Source: Fidelibacterota bacterium (GTDB lineage Bacteria > Fidelibacterota > Marinisomatia > Marinisomatales > TCS55). From it: DNA of 64,000 bases. The notes below the pieces were generated by a model that worked only from the letters and a program-made list of their open reading frames with translations, was not told the DNA's origin and made no database searches. The stretch is from positions 170,586 to 234,585 of the forward strand of contig PBPT01000016.1 in assembly GCA_002724735.1 (NCBI GenBank), given 5' to 3'. Each line of letters starts with the position of its first letter. The first letter of the stretch is position 1. Below, in pieces: positions 1 to 8,080 of this stretch. A program made the position numbers and the translations under genes.

Positions 1-473
1 TATTCCATGTATCTTGGTGTATTAAAACTGTAAGACAATGCAGGGCCTTGATCTAACGGAGTATTTGCATAGTCTGCTATATGACTTTGATGTGATATAT
101 TATGCATCTTGTTTGCACTAATAATTGCATAACAATTTTTTGCTGTGTCATTATACTCTGACCAATATTTTTTAAGCCATTTACTTCCATAAAAATTATT
201 GTTTAAAATATTCCCTCCTGCATGCCAACCGTCGTGCATTAATCTATCTTCTCTATTCCAAGTAGACCAACATACAAGAATTAAATCTTTAGGTGTAAAC
301 TTTTTTAGCAAGTTACACTCTAACATATGATGAGCAATAGAAACATTGCCGTGACCTGCATTAGCCCAATTTTCGAAAGGTATGTCTAAATCATATGCAA
401 TTATATCTGCCCATGTAGGCCACGGAAACCTTGTATAACTACATCCGAAAGCAAATATCCTGTCATACTTCAC
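1..473 (-). CDS. SGNH-hydrolase-like protein, 3' end outside window
   Basis: The reading frame stays open from a GTG at 473 to the window edge (157 codons). GTG is chosen because GGAGGAG lies about 5 bases upstream, while the nearby ATG at 477 runs into a stop after four codons. The N-terminus reads MKYDRIFAFGCSYT, and the GCS block (Ser12) matches the nucleophile block of SGNH/GDSL esterases. It resembles the proteins at 2055-2789 and 6103-6831, so it is one of three paralogs in this operon. The C-terminal DxxH block is outside the window, so the catalytic set cannot be confirmed. Such enzymes often deacylate or acylate sugars, and the sugar-enzyme neighbours fit that. The substrate is unknown. 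Confidence 0.6.
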   Translation of the reverse strand, partial: MKYDRIFAFGCSYTRFPWPTWADIIAYDLDIPFENWANAGHGNVSIAHHMLECNLLKKFTPKDLILVCWSTWNREDRLMHDGWHAGGNILNNNFYGSKWLKKYWSEYNDTAKNCYAIISANKMHNISHQSHIADYANTPLDQGPALSYSFNTPRYME

Positions 474-507
474 ACATATCTCCTCCAATTATTAAGTACA
501 TATATAA

Positions 508-1107
508 TTATCTAAGATTTTGAAAAACAGTCATGTTCCTGAGATCAGGATAATCTGCAGATGTCCATTTTTTTGGCTTACGTATTTCTGCATCAGGAAG
601 ACTATCTAAGCCTAGTTGGGCAGTTTCGGGTGTCATATAGTAATGATAGCCTATGTGTTCAATATCTTGTTCTTTCCAAGGAATATGTGGATCACGACCA
701 TCATAAGTCATACGTTTTAGAACATCATAAGTGAATTTATCATCACATAGTATTGCTCCGCCTCTCCCTAGACTTAGGTGTTTTTGAAATTGGAAACTTA
801 AACACATCAATGAATCAGATATATAACTATCTTTTTGCCAATACACAGCGGCATCTATAATTCTTGTATTACCTAAAAAATAATAATCTTCCCAGGGTTG
901 ATCTATCCAACTCCAAGGCAATTTTAATTTTTGCAAAGTCATAGGTACGCTAATGTAAGTATGGGTAGGACATACCATAGCCGCTAATGGTTCAATGCGT
1001 AAACATAATTCAATAGCATGTGTGCAAGAATCTGTTGCTACTGCATAAGGAGCACCATAAAATTGTGCAATATCTTGCTCAAATCTTTGCACTATTTCAA
1101 ATCCCAT
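508..1107 (-). CDS. Shortened DegT/DnrJ/EryC1-type PLP aminotransferase
   Basis: The protein has 199 residues; DegT-family sugar aminotransferases usually have about 370. The PLP-lysine block SFQFQKHLSLGRGGAI is present, with Lys109 at the Schiff-base position, followed by a GYHYYMTPETAQLGL block like the family's GYNYRMT...QAALGL. The sequence stops soon after, so most of the C-terminal small domain is absent. The family transfers an amino group to a keto-sugar nucleotide and works as a dimer. The ATG follows AAAGGA and overlaps the upstream glycosyltransferase-like gene by 11 bases. It could be a minimal active enzyme, a subunit needing a partner, or a decayed gene. No internal stop or obvious frameshift suggests decay. 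Confidence 0.7.
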   Translation of the reverse strand: MGFEIVQRFEQDIAQFYGAPYAVATDSCTHAIELCLRIEPLAAMVCPTHTYISVPMTLQKLKLPWSWIDQPWEDYYFLGNTRIIDAAVYWQKDSYISDSLMCLSFQFQKHLSLGRGGAILCDDKFTYDVLKRMTYDGRDPHIPWKEQDIEHIGYHYYMTPETAQLGLDSLPDAEIRKPKKWTSADYPDLRNMTVFQNLR

Positions 1108-2068
1108 TAGCTTTATCCTTTGCTCTATCTATTATTTTTTTGTAATGTATATATACGTGCTTAGACTGTTTTTCTGTTTTAACGATATCTATTGCTTTCA
1201 TGTAGTTGTGTTCTACTACATCTTGCATACTTTCACTTAATTCTTGTAGATTCTTTTTTGATAGTCTGTTTATTTCATCTACAATCATTGTTATACGCAA
1301 ATCGTTATCAGCAACACTATCAAATGAATAATTTATTTGAGTTGGTAATTTAAATCCTAGTGTTTCTAAATGTCTGTGTATACCTACATTTCCTAAAATT
1401 ATAAAAGGTTTTTTTGATATAATAGAATTCCATATTTTTTCAGTTATAAAAGGGCAATGTAAAAAAGATTCAGTTACTAAATTAATTACACACTTAGACA
1501 TTTGTATTGGTGGCGCATATTGATCCCAGGTTTGTCCTTCTAAGTATACTTGCTTAGGTTTCCAATATTTCCACTCGTATTGATCTTCGTCAAATAAATC
1601 TGGTTTGTAAAATTTACTTTCTTTAGGTTGATGCCAAGTGTAATAATTATAATCTAGTAAATTAAATTTAGCCAATCTATCTAATAATTTTTTCCTATGT
1701 ATTCTAGGCTTGTAATTCATACACAAAAATAATCTGTCTATTTGTTGCTTGTTGTTCGCAGAATTATTATGGTATACACTTTCATATAAAAAGTAATATG
1801 GCCAAATTTCAAATTTAAGATTTTTAAAACTATCTAAAAAACTATAATAATTTTTATCATAGCCTCCTTGAACCATATATAATCTGTTAAACTTAGACAT
1901 AGTATCAGTAAGTAGGAATGGGCGAATATCGTGCATACTTGCTTCTTCTGCACACATTACTCCTATGTCATCAGATTTATTTAAATCAATTAATTTATTA
2001 AGCATGTAATCATTACCATGTTTTGACACTATAGGGTGTATGTCATTCCATATGTTAAGATAAATCAT
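1097..2068 (-). CDS. GT10-like glycosyltransferase, paralog A
   Basis: This 323-residue protein has a C-terminal block TEKIWNSIISKKPFIILG that resembles the donor-binding region of GT10 fucosyltransferase-type GT-B enzymes (TEK...PV..G). A mid-protein block FLCMNYKPRIHR is shared in form with FICLNRRPHAHR in the 6818-8080 protein. The paralogs at 3379-4674 and 6818-8080 share the 'E..F...(T/S)EK...PF(I/V)...G' C-terminal pattern. It overlaps the upstream SGNH gene by 14 bases and the downstream aminotransferase by 11, so translation is probably coupled. A sugar-transfer role is inferred from the motif and context. Neither donor nor acceptor can be read from the sequence. Confidence 0.5.
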   Translation of the reverse strand: MIYLNIWNDIHPIVSKHGNDYMLNKLIDLNKSDDIGVMCAEEASMHDIRPFLLTDTMSKFNRLYMVQGGYDKNYYSFLDSFKNLKFEIWPYYFLYESVYHNNSANNKQQIDRLFLCMNYKPRIHRKKLLDRLAKFNLLDYNYYTWHQPKESKFYKPDLFDEDQYEWKYWKPKQVYLEGQTWDQYAPPIQMSKCVINLVTESFLHCPFITEKIWNSIISKKPFIILGNVGIHRHLETLGFKLPTQINYSFDSVADNDLRITMIVDEINRLSKKNLQELSESMQDVVEHNYMKAIDIVKTEKQSKHVYIHYKKIIDRAKDKANGI

Positions 2069-2789
2069 ACGTCTTTTTCAAAAATGGCAATATAATTTCT
2101 TGAGTGAACATTATATGTTGTGCTACTGTTGGATGGTAATCGTCTGGGCCTAAAGGAAGTCCTGATTCGTCCCTGGCCCATTCATACATACCCATTACTG
2201 GTAAAAATTTAGTTTTATCAATAAGCTTTACTAAATATCCTATTTCAGCATGATGTTCAGCAAGGCTATCTTGCCAATCACACATTCTAGTCATAAAGTA
2301 TTTAATATTATGTTTTTCTAAAAACCATTGTACCCTTAAAACATTCTCAATAGTATCAATTAATTTTCCTACCTCAGTATAAAAATTTTTATAAAAAATT
2401 TTTGATTTTGTTGTGGTCCAATGATGATTAAATATTTCCCAACTTTTAGTGCCATCAATAAACCCAGTAGGATTTTGTATCCAACCATCTGTATTATTAT
2501 ATTGTTGGCATGTTGGATTATCTACCCAAACTTCGTGCCTATCAGCACCCGACCATCCTATACCTACAATAATATTCTGAGGAAGAGTATCTTCAAGAGC
2601 TTTACTTACTTCATAAATTATACTTCTTGCAATCAATCCGTTGCCTTGGCTACTCATTCCTTTTGATATTAATCCAAAATTCTGAAAGTGTCTATTTAAT
2701 TGAATAGGCCACGATTGCATTTGATTTGAAGTTTCGCTAAAACTACAACCACTTGTAATTAGTAATTTTTTCTTTTTATGGATTTTCAT
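2055..2789 (-). CDS. SGNH-hydrolase-like protein
   Basis: This 244-residue protein starts with a basic stretch and then LLITSGCSFS, where Ser16 fits the SGNH nucleophile block. QGNGLI and GIGWSGADRHE follow, and near the C-terminus PDDYHPTVAQH supplies a DxxH pair. All four SGNH blocks can therefore be placed tentatively. SGNH proteins are ester hydrolases or acyltransferases on sugars and lipids. The start overlaps the acyltransferase gene by 4 bases (ATGA type). No signal peptide or membrane segment is evident, so a cytoplasmic or virion-bound role is more likely than secretion. Confidence 0.6.
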   Translation of the reverse strand: MKIHKKKKLLITSGCSFSETSNQMQSWPIQLNRHFQNFGLISKGMSSQGNGLIARSIIYEVSKALEDTLPQNIIVGIGWSGADRHEVWVDNPTCQQYNNTDGWIQNPTGFIDGTKSWEIFNHHWTTTKSKIFYKNFYTEVGKLIDTIENVLRVQWFLEKHNIKYFMTRMCDWQDSLAEHHAEIGYLVKLIDKTKFLPVMGMYEWARDESGLPLGPDDYHPTVAQHIMFTQEIILPFLKKTYDLS

Positions 2790-3382
2790 CTTAAAAGTCT
2801 TGCAGGAGTGCCTACATAGATTCCTTCTTTTGTAATACTTTTAGTTGCACTACTAAAAGCTCCAAGAGTAACATTATCGCATATTTCTATATTGTTAATT
2901 GCGGCACTTTTGAAATTAAACATACAATTTTTTCCTATTTTTGTTTTTCCTGCTATCATTGTACCGCTGTGTAACATACAATTATTTCCTATTGTAGTTT
3001 GGTGGCTTACTAAACAGTAAGTTTCTATAAAACAATGATTACCTACAGTTGCTCCTGCCATTAATGAACTAAAATTTGCAACACAAGAACCTTTACCTAT
3101 AGTTGCTCCGTCAAACACTATAGCACTATCATGAACATATGTAACACAATCACTATCGTATTCATCTAAAAGATCAATAGTTTGTTCCCTTTCTTTTAAG
3201 TCTAAAGCAAATCCTATAAAATATTGAAAATCATCTTTGTTTTTCAATACTTTGAATTCTTGCGGAGTCATAAGACTAGTATCTTCTATAACAAAACTTT
3301 TTCCATAAAACAAACTTTCCTGTGTAAGTGTGCTTTCAGCATACCCAATAATTTTTAATGGCTTGTCATTTTTTATTATCAT
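2786..3382 (-). CDS. NeuD/PglD-like hexapeptide sugar acyltransferase
   Basis: This 198-residue protein has an N-terminal part of about 80 residues (KIIGYAES start) and a C-terminal left-handed beta-helix of hexapeptide repeats such as ATIGKG, ATVGNH, TTIGNN, TKIGKN and VTLGAF, ending in VGTPARLL. This is the layout of NeuD/PglD/PerB acyltransferases, which transfer acetyl from acetyl-CoA to an amino or hydroxy sugar. His127 in LVSHQTTIG occupies the place of the catalytic His of PglD. The usual glycine-rich nucleotide-sugar loop at the N-terminus is not clear. In an operon with a DegT-type aminotransferase it would be the expected next step, N-acylation of an amino sugar; that is inference. 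Confidence 0.75.
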   Translation of the reverse strand: MIIKNDKPLKIIGYAESTLTQESLFYGKSFVIEDTSLMTPQEFKVLKNKDDFQYFIGFALDLKEREQTIDLLDEYDSDCVTYVHDSAIVFDGATIGKGSCVANFSSLMAGATVGNHCFIETYCLVSHQTTIGNNCMLHSGTMIAGKTKIGKNCMFNFKSAAINNIEICDNVTLGAFSSATKSITKEGIYVGTPARLLR

Positions 3383-4674
3383 CCGAGCCTCTTGAATAAA
3401 ATGTTTTTTGTAATAGGTTCTGCTAATAACTGTTCTTGTAAGTCTAAAATTCTAACTTGATTAAACATTAAAGTTGGTAACATTCTTTCATACAAGTCTT
3501 GTAATTCTTCTATACTCTTAGAACCTATCCAGTCTATTAATCCTAAAATTTTTGCGAGACGTTTATCATGCTGTTCTTCTTTATCATAGCTTTCGTCCCA
3601 ATAATCACTAAATGTTTCAAATCCCCATCTTTTCATATATTCTAAATTCCCTGGAGGGCCAACCATAATAAACGGTTTACAGTTAAGCATAGGCATCATT
3701 ATTTTTTCTGTAAGCAATCCTGTAGCTTGAGCAAACCTTGTTTCATTAACAATAGCACAAAAACTTTCGTCATAGTAGCTTTTAGGATTTGTATTCGTGT
3801 GTAAGTCCGGTGCTTGTTCTGTAATATCTAATGCACGTTTCATTTTTACGCCCATTGTTTGAGGAGCAAGTAAATCTAATTTTTGAGCACCATTTAAAAT
3901 AGGATTTTCCCATTTTTTTAATTTTTTTAAATTAAACCATAAATTATTTTTTAGCATAGATGGACTAGAACTGTATATCCAACTTAAATTTATTTCATTA
4001 GAATCAAATCTTCCAGCAAGGTATGATGCAATTAAATGCCTATGAGCGCCATACTTCCAATTACCGCACCAAAATTTTGCACGTATACTAGTTTTTTCTG
4101 GAATGTCTATATCTATTTTCATAGTTGCAGGATATATCCAACCAACAGGTGAACAATATAAATTTAGGTTAGGATATGTCATTCCAAAAAATTCATTTAT
4201 TCTATAATCAGGAGCATAAACTGTTACATCTGGAAGTTCATTACGTTCTGCAAATATAGAAATACTATCTAACTCCCTAGCTCTAATATCTGCAATATCG
4301 TCTAATTCATAATTTGCATAAATGTGCTGAGGATTAGTTTCATGGATATTGTAAGTACTTAGAGGTTCTAGCAAATAAATTTTTAATCCTTTTTTCCTAA
4401 TTCTATTCCTAGGTTTTACATCAAGTATTGTGCTTGGTAATTCTAGATAACCTATTTTTCCCACACCCATATATACAGCATAAGGATTATTTACACCTTT
4501 GAAAAAAGTTTTACCTAAATCAATAAACATGCTGTCCCAACCTTCTTGTTGCTTTGTTTTTTCTCGTAAAGGGAACCAAGCAGGTCCTAGAGGGTAGTTG
4601 CTATACAGTCCTGTATTGTTCGGATTAAGCAAGTCATGTTCTTCTAATAGATTATGATGATGTGAGTATCGCAT
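3379..4674 (-). CDS. GT10-like glycosyltransferase, paralog B
   Basis: This 431-residue protein has a C-terminal third with NETRFAQATGLLTEKIMMP, then CKPFIMVGPPGNLEYMK and WGFETFSDYWDESYD. It matches paralog C (6818-8080) closely in pattern and paralog A more distantly. This looks like the donor half of a GT-B enzyme. The N-terminal half is unlike the other paralogs, as expected if acceptors differ. The ATG has GGAAG upstream and overlaps the radical SAM gene by 23 bases; the 3' end overlaps the acyltransferase start by 4. The enzyme class is inferred, and a non-enzymatic virion role cannot be excluded. Confidence 0.5.
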   Translation of the reverse strand: MRYSHHHNLLEEHDLLNPNNTGLYSNYPLGPAWFPLREKTKQQEGWDSMFIDLGKTFFKGVNNPYAVYMGVGKIGYLELPSTILDVKPRNRIRKKGLKIYLLEPLSTYNIHETNPQHIYANYELDDIADIRARELDSISIFAERNELPDVTVYAPDYRINEFFGMTYPNLNLYCSPVGWIYPATMKIDIDIPEKTSIRAKFWCGNWKYGAHRHLIASYLAGRFDSNEINLSWIYSSSPSMLKNNLWFNLKKLKKWENPILNGAQKLDLLAPQTMGVKMKRALDITEQAPDLHTNTNPKSYYDESFCAIVNETRFAQATGLLTEKIMMPMLNCKPFIMVGPPGNLEYMKRWGFETFSDYWDESYDKEEQHDKRLAKILGLIDWIGSKSIEELQDLYERMLPTLMFNQVRILDLQEQLLAEPITKNILFKRLG

Positions 4675-6106
4675 TTTTCTTCCATCTTTTTACATAAGGA
4701 CTAAATTCAACAAATGTTTTATGAAAATTTAAATTTCTTCTTTTATCGTATTCTTCAAAAAATCTAACAAAATTCTCCTGTGCATTTATTTTGTCTTGTT
4801 CTGTAGGAAATCCTTGCTTCATAAAATCTAAACTTCTTTCAAAACGCTTAATTTGATGTGGTTTGAATCCAACCCAGCGACTTTCACGTTGTTTATCAGT
4901 ATTAGCTTTCATAAATTCTAAACACTCATCCCCGTAATGCCAAAATTCCTCTGGCAATACTTTTAAACTTTGCCAAGCAGGATAATGTAAAGCTGGTGTG
5001 TCCACAAATACTCTATGGTTGCCATAGTATGTCAACTTTCCATTATCATCACGCCTTGTTTTTTTTACATTATGTATACGTTGTAATTCAAGAATACCTT
5101 GCATTAGTTTTTTAACACTTGGCATACTCAACATATTTAATGTAACAATAAAAGTTACTAGGCCGTCTTTGGTTCTAGTTAAATAATTGTTTACATTATT
5201 CCATAGAAGCTCAAAATCTAAACCGTCACGCATATATTCGGCTTGTTCTCCCCATCCGTCTACACTTACATACAGCCTAAAGCTTTCTAATTTTTTATAT
5301 TCATCTATGAAACTTACTGTATCTACAAACCTATCCCAATTTTTTTTTGGAACACTTGCATTTGAGGTGATGCTAATATTAAGATCATCTCGTGGATGAT
5401 CTAAGACATAATCTAATACACGAAATGTATTTTTATCCATTAAAGGCTCACCTCCGGTCATCCTAAAATGTTTTAATTTAGGATATAACTCAGGCCACCA
5501 TTTCCAAAAAGCTTCCACATAAGGATTGTGTTCTCTGTTTGGAATAGGATAATGTCCTATGCTCTTAAAATATTCAATACTATTGTGTGGAACTTTAGTA
5601 GGATATGGACCATTTTGCTCAATATCTTCTGCCCACTTACTACTCAAATGAGGACTACAGTAACTACATGCAAGATTGCAAGCATGATTAAAATTTACTT
5701 CTAAATATGTTGGATCAATGTCCCCTTCGGAACCAGTAGCAATAACTTCTTCCCATCCTTGTTGTGCCCAGGGCTCTGAACTGCGATAAGCACGATCACT
5801 AAGTTGTTTACCTTGAGCTTCTACTTTCCAACAACTATTACATCCTTCTGGTTGTTCTCCTTTGAGCATCATTTTACGTTGTGCTTTTTTCTCTGGTGTA
5901 TTGTGTAAAGCTCTTGGATTATTTTCTACTGCTTTTGGATCAATTTTGTGTAGCGGAGGTAAAAAACAACTATTAGTAAGACCATTAGTCAAATGGATAC
6001 TTGACCACAACCATTTAGCCATGCACATGCTAGGAGATATTTCATCCAACATGGGCAATACTTGCTGTGCGGCAGTTTGCGGATCTATTTCAGTTATCTT
6101 TTTCAT
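4652..6106 (-). CDS. Radical SAM enzyme with N-terminal twitch/SPASM-like cysteines, paralog 1
   Basis: This 484-residue protein contains the radical SAM motif CNLACSYC (Cys143, Cys147, Cys150), which binds the 4Fe-4S cluster that cleaves S-adenosylmethionine. MTGGEPLM, the SAM-binding GGE block, lies further on. Upstream of the core are Cys28, Cys47, Cys89 and Cys92 in the spacing of half a SPASM domain (a 'twitch' auxiliary cluster), here N-terminal rather than C-terminal. Twitch enzymes include MoaA and BtrN; BtrN oxidises an amino-cyclitol alcohol. A sugar-oxidising role beside an aminotransferase is plausible but not shown, and peptide modification is the main alternative. It is clearly paralogous to 8073-9476, and its start overlaps the SGNH gene stop by 4 bases. 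Confidence 0.8.
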   Translation of the reverse strand: MKKITEIDPQTAAQQVLPMLDEISPSMCMAKWLWSSIHLTNGLTNSCFLPPLHKIDPKAVENNPRALHNTPEKKAQRKMMLKGEQPEGCNSCWKVEAQGKQLSDRAYRSSEPWAQQGWEEVIATGSEGDIDPTYLEVNFNHACNLACSYCSPHLSSKWAEDIEQNGPYPTKVPHNSIEYFKSIGHYPIPNREHNPYVEAFWKWWPELYPKLKHFRMTGGEPLMDKNTFRVLDYVLDHPRDDLNISITSNASVPKKNWDRFVDTVSFIDEYKKLESFRLYVSVDGWGEQAEYMRDGLDFELLWNNVNNYLTRTKDGLVTFIVTLNMLSMPSVKKLMQGILELQRIHNVKKTRRDDNGKLTYYGNHRVFVDTPALHYPAWQSLKVLPEEFWHYGDECLEFMKANTDKQRESRWVGFKPHQIKRFERSLDFMKQGFPTEQDKINAQENFVRFFEEYDKRRNLNFHKTFVEFSPYVKRWKKNAILTSS

Positions 6107-6831
6107 TTTAAATATTCAGCATAATCCTCTAACAAATGTTCAGCATACGCTTGTTGTGATAGAGGACCTGGATGGCCGCCATCTAAAGCCTTATCACATG
6201 AGTGTCGTGTAATATCTGTATCTGCCATAACCAAACCCTTTTCTAATTTGCTTCTATGCAAACTTAACAACGGCGGAGGCAAATGTAAAACTTTTTTAAA
6301 GCCCATGTTTTTTAGTGTAAGATCAGCATAATTTATATAATGATATACACTAATTTGATCATCGTAAGTAGACCAAACAAATTTATAATATTTTGGAGAT
6401 CTACCTTTTTTTACCCACGGTCCTAAATTTTCTACTTTATCTAATTGCACGTCTGCATATTGATCTAAAACACAGTGTCGGTCTATGTAACTCCATTGAA
6501 TTATTACAGCATCTGTATCAGGATTCATAGCAGGAATTTTTTCTCTCCAATAAGTTTGTAATTTTTTAAGTTTTTTTCCTTGATGAACCGTATAATATTC
6601 TTCTTGTTTTATCATGTTTATAGTATGCATAATTAATTTATTACTTGAGCCAGGAGATGCACAGTTAATCACCCTCCTACCAATTTTCTTTGCAATTATA
6701 TTTGTGTAACCCAATCTTGTAGGAAGTTTTCCTGGACCATTGTTACCATTGGGATAAAGTTCGAAGCAGTCTTCTAAACCATGTCCGTATGTATAACTAC
6801 AACCAAATGCAAATAAACTAGGCGTATCCAT
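6103..6831 (-). CDS. SGNH-hydrolase-like protein
   Basis: This 242-residue protein opens with MDTPSLFAFGCSYT, with Ser12 in the nucleophile block. VINCASPGSSNKLI follows, then AVIIQWSYIDRH in the middle and LDGGHPGPLSQQAYAEHLL near the C-terminus, giving a DxxH (DGGH) pair. The N-terminus is nearly the same as that of the partial gene at 1-473. The family hydrolyses or transfers acyl esters. The ATG has AAGGAAG upstream and lies 14 bases inside the preceding glycosyltransferase-like gene. There is no signal peptide. This is the best preserved of the three copies for all SGNH blocks. Confidence 0.65.
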   Translation of the reverse strand: MDTPSLFAFGCSYTYGHGLEDCFELYPNGNNGPGKLPTRLGYTNIIAKKIGRRVINCASPGSSNKLIMHTINMIKQEEYYTVHQGKKLKKLQTYWREKIPAMNPDTDAVIIQWSYIDRHCVLDQYADVQLDKVENLGPWVKKGRSPKYYKFVWSTYDDQISVYHYINYADLTLKNMGFKKVLHLPPPLLSLHRSKLEKGLVMADTDITRHSCDKALDGGHPGPLSQQAYAEHLLEDYAEYLK

Positions 6832-8080
6832 TTAACTTCCTTAACAAATTATTTTTTAAATCAATATGTATTGTTTGTTGCCTATATATCCAATGGAAAA
6901 AATTGTGCATCATGATGTCGTAGCAACTTTGATAAAAATTATTAATTTCATCATTTGACATAGAAACAATTCTACCTATTTCTTTCGATAACACTATTAA
7001 TCTTTTCTCGTCATCCTTAATATCATCATAACTTTCGTCTATTATACCATTAAAAGTTTTATAACCTAAACTTTTTAACCTATGCAAATCATTATATGCA
7101 CCCACTAATACAAAAGGCTGGAAGTATATAATTGGTTTGAAAACTTTTTCACTAAAAAAAGTTTGTGATCCTCTCCCAAATGTTTCCGTAACGACATGTA
7201 GATAACTCATATAAAATTTATCAGGGGCATCATCATGTACTGGATTTTCTGTATTTGGGTCTACTCCGTCATTATATTCCAAAGGTAAATCTTTAAGAAG
7301 ACGATTCATAGCTTTAGGCTTTGCTGTTAATCCAGGATAGTATTCATTCATAAGTTTAAGATTTTTATCAAAAACTTCTGTATGGTTGTCAACTTTTTTA
7401 GCAAGTGTAAGTATACCTTTGTGTTTATAATTATGTAATAGTGTTGTAATTGCTATTCTATGGGCGTGAGGTCTTCTATTCAAACAAATAAACTTGTGTG
7501 GCCTTTCCCAATTATTCATGCTTAGGACACCTTGTTCTAATAGTTCTCCCAAATCGTGCTCTCGTAGATGCTGTTCCCACCAATTATGATACACAGTAGG
7601 CGTACCATATTGGGTTTCTTCCATATTGCCCGACAGTATTACAAAATCATTATATTTTAGGAAATATTTACTCTTGATAGCATCAATTAAAATTTTAAAG
7701 AACGAATTATGATCCCAACCTTCCATGGTATTCACAATTAAAATTTTACATCTACCTGTTTTTATATTTAATATATGTTCTGGTTCAATATCTATAATAG
7801 GTTTATCTGGCACAGAACCATAATGTACTCCTTCTATAGGTTGCATCAATATAAAAGGATAGTAATATTTTCCTTTGTAATTTGAATCAATATCTTCGTA
7901 TACCCTTGTTTTATGTATACCTGCTACTCCTATGTTAATACCAGGATCACCATGAGCATTGTAAGTATTATTCAAATAATCTAAATTAATACCACAATGA
8001 TACTTGTATAACTTTTGACCATCGGGAGTTTCTGGATAGTCGTTTAAATCTGTCCTATGCCATATTGGAACTTTATGCAT
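6818..8080 (-). CDS. GT10-like glycosyltransferase, paralog C
   Basis: This 420-residue protein carries FICLNRRPHAHR in the middle and, toward the C-terminus, VTETFGRGSQTFFSEKVF, PFVLVGAYNDLHRLKSLGYK and IIDESYD. The second half fits a GT-B donor-binding region of GT10 type and pairs with paralogs A and B. The start overlaps the radical SAM gene by 8 bases, with AGAGG before the ATG. The radical SAM/GT pairing repeats at 4652-6106 with 3379-4674, which suggests the two proteins act in one step sequence. Family assignment is by motif only; donor and acceptor are unknown. Confidence 0.5.
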   Translation of the reverse strand: MHKVPIWHRTDLNDYPETPDGQKLYKYHCGINLDYLNNTYNAHGDPGINIGVAGIHKTRVYEDIDSNYKGKYYYPFILMQPIEGVHYGSVPDKPIIDIEPEHILNIKTGRCKILIVNTMEGWDHNSFFKILIDAIKSKYFLKYNDFVILSGNMEETQYGTPTVYHNWWEQHLREHDLGELLEQGVLSMNNWERPHKFICLNRRPHAHRIAITTLLHNYKHKGILTLAKKVDNHTEVFDKNLKLMNEYYPGLTAKPKAMNRLLKDLPLEYNDGVDPNTENPVHDDAPDKFYMSYLHVVTETFGRGSQTFFSEKVFKPIIYFQPFVLVGAYNDLHRLKSLGYKTFNGIIDESYDDIKDDEKRLIVLSKEIGRIVSMSNDEINNFYQSCYDIMMHNFFHWIYRQQTIHIDLKNNLLRKLNGYA

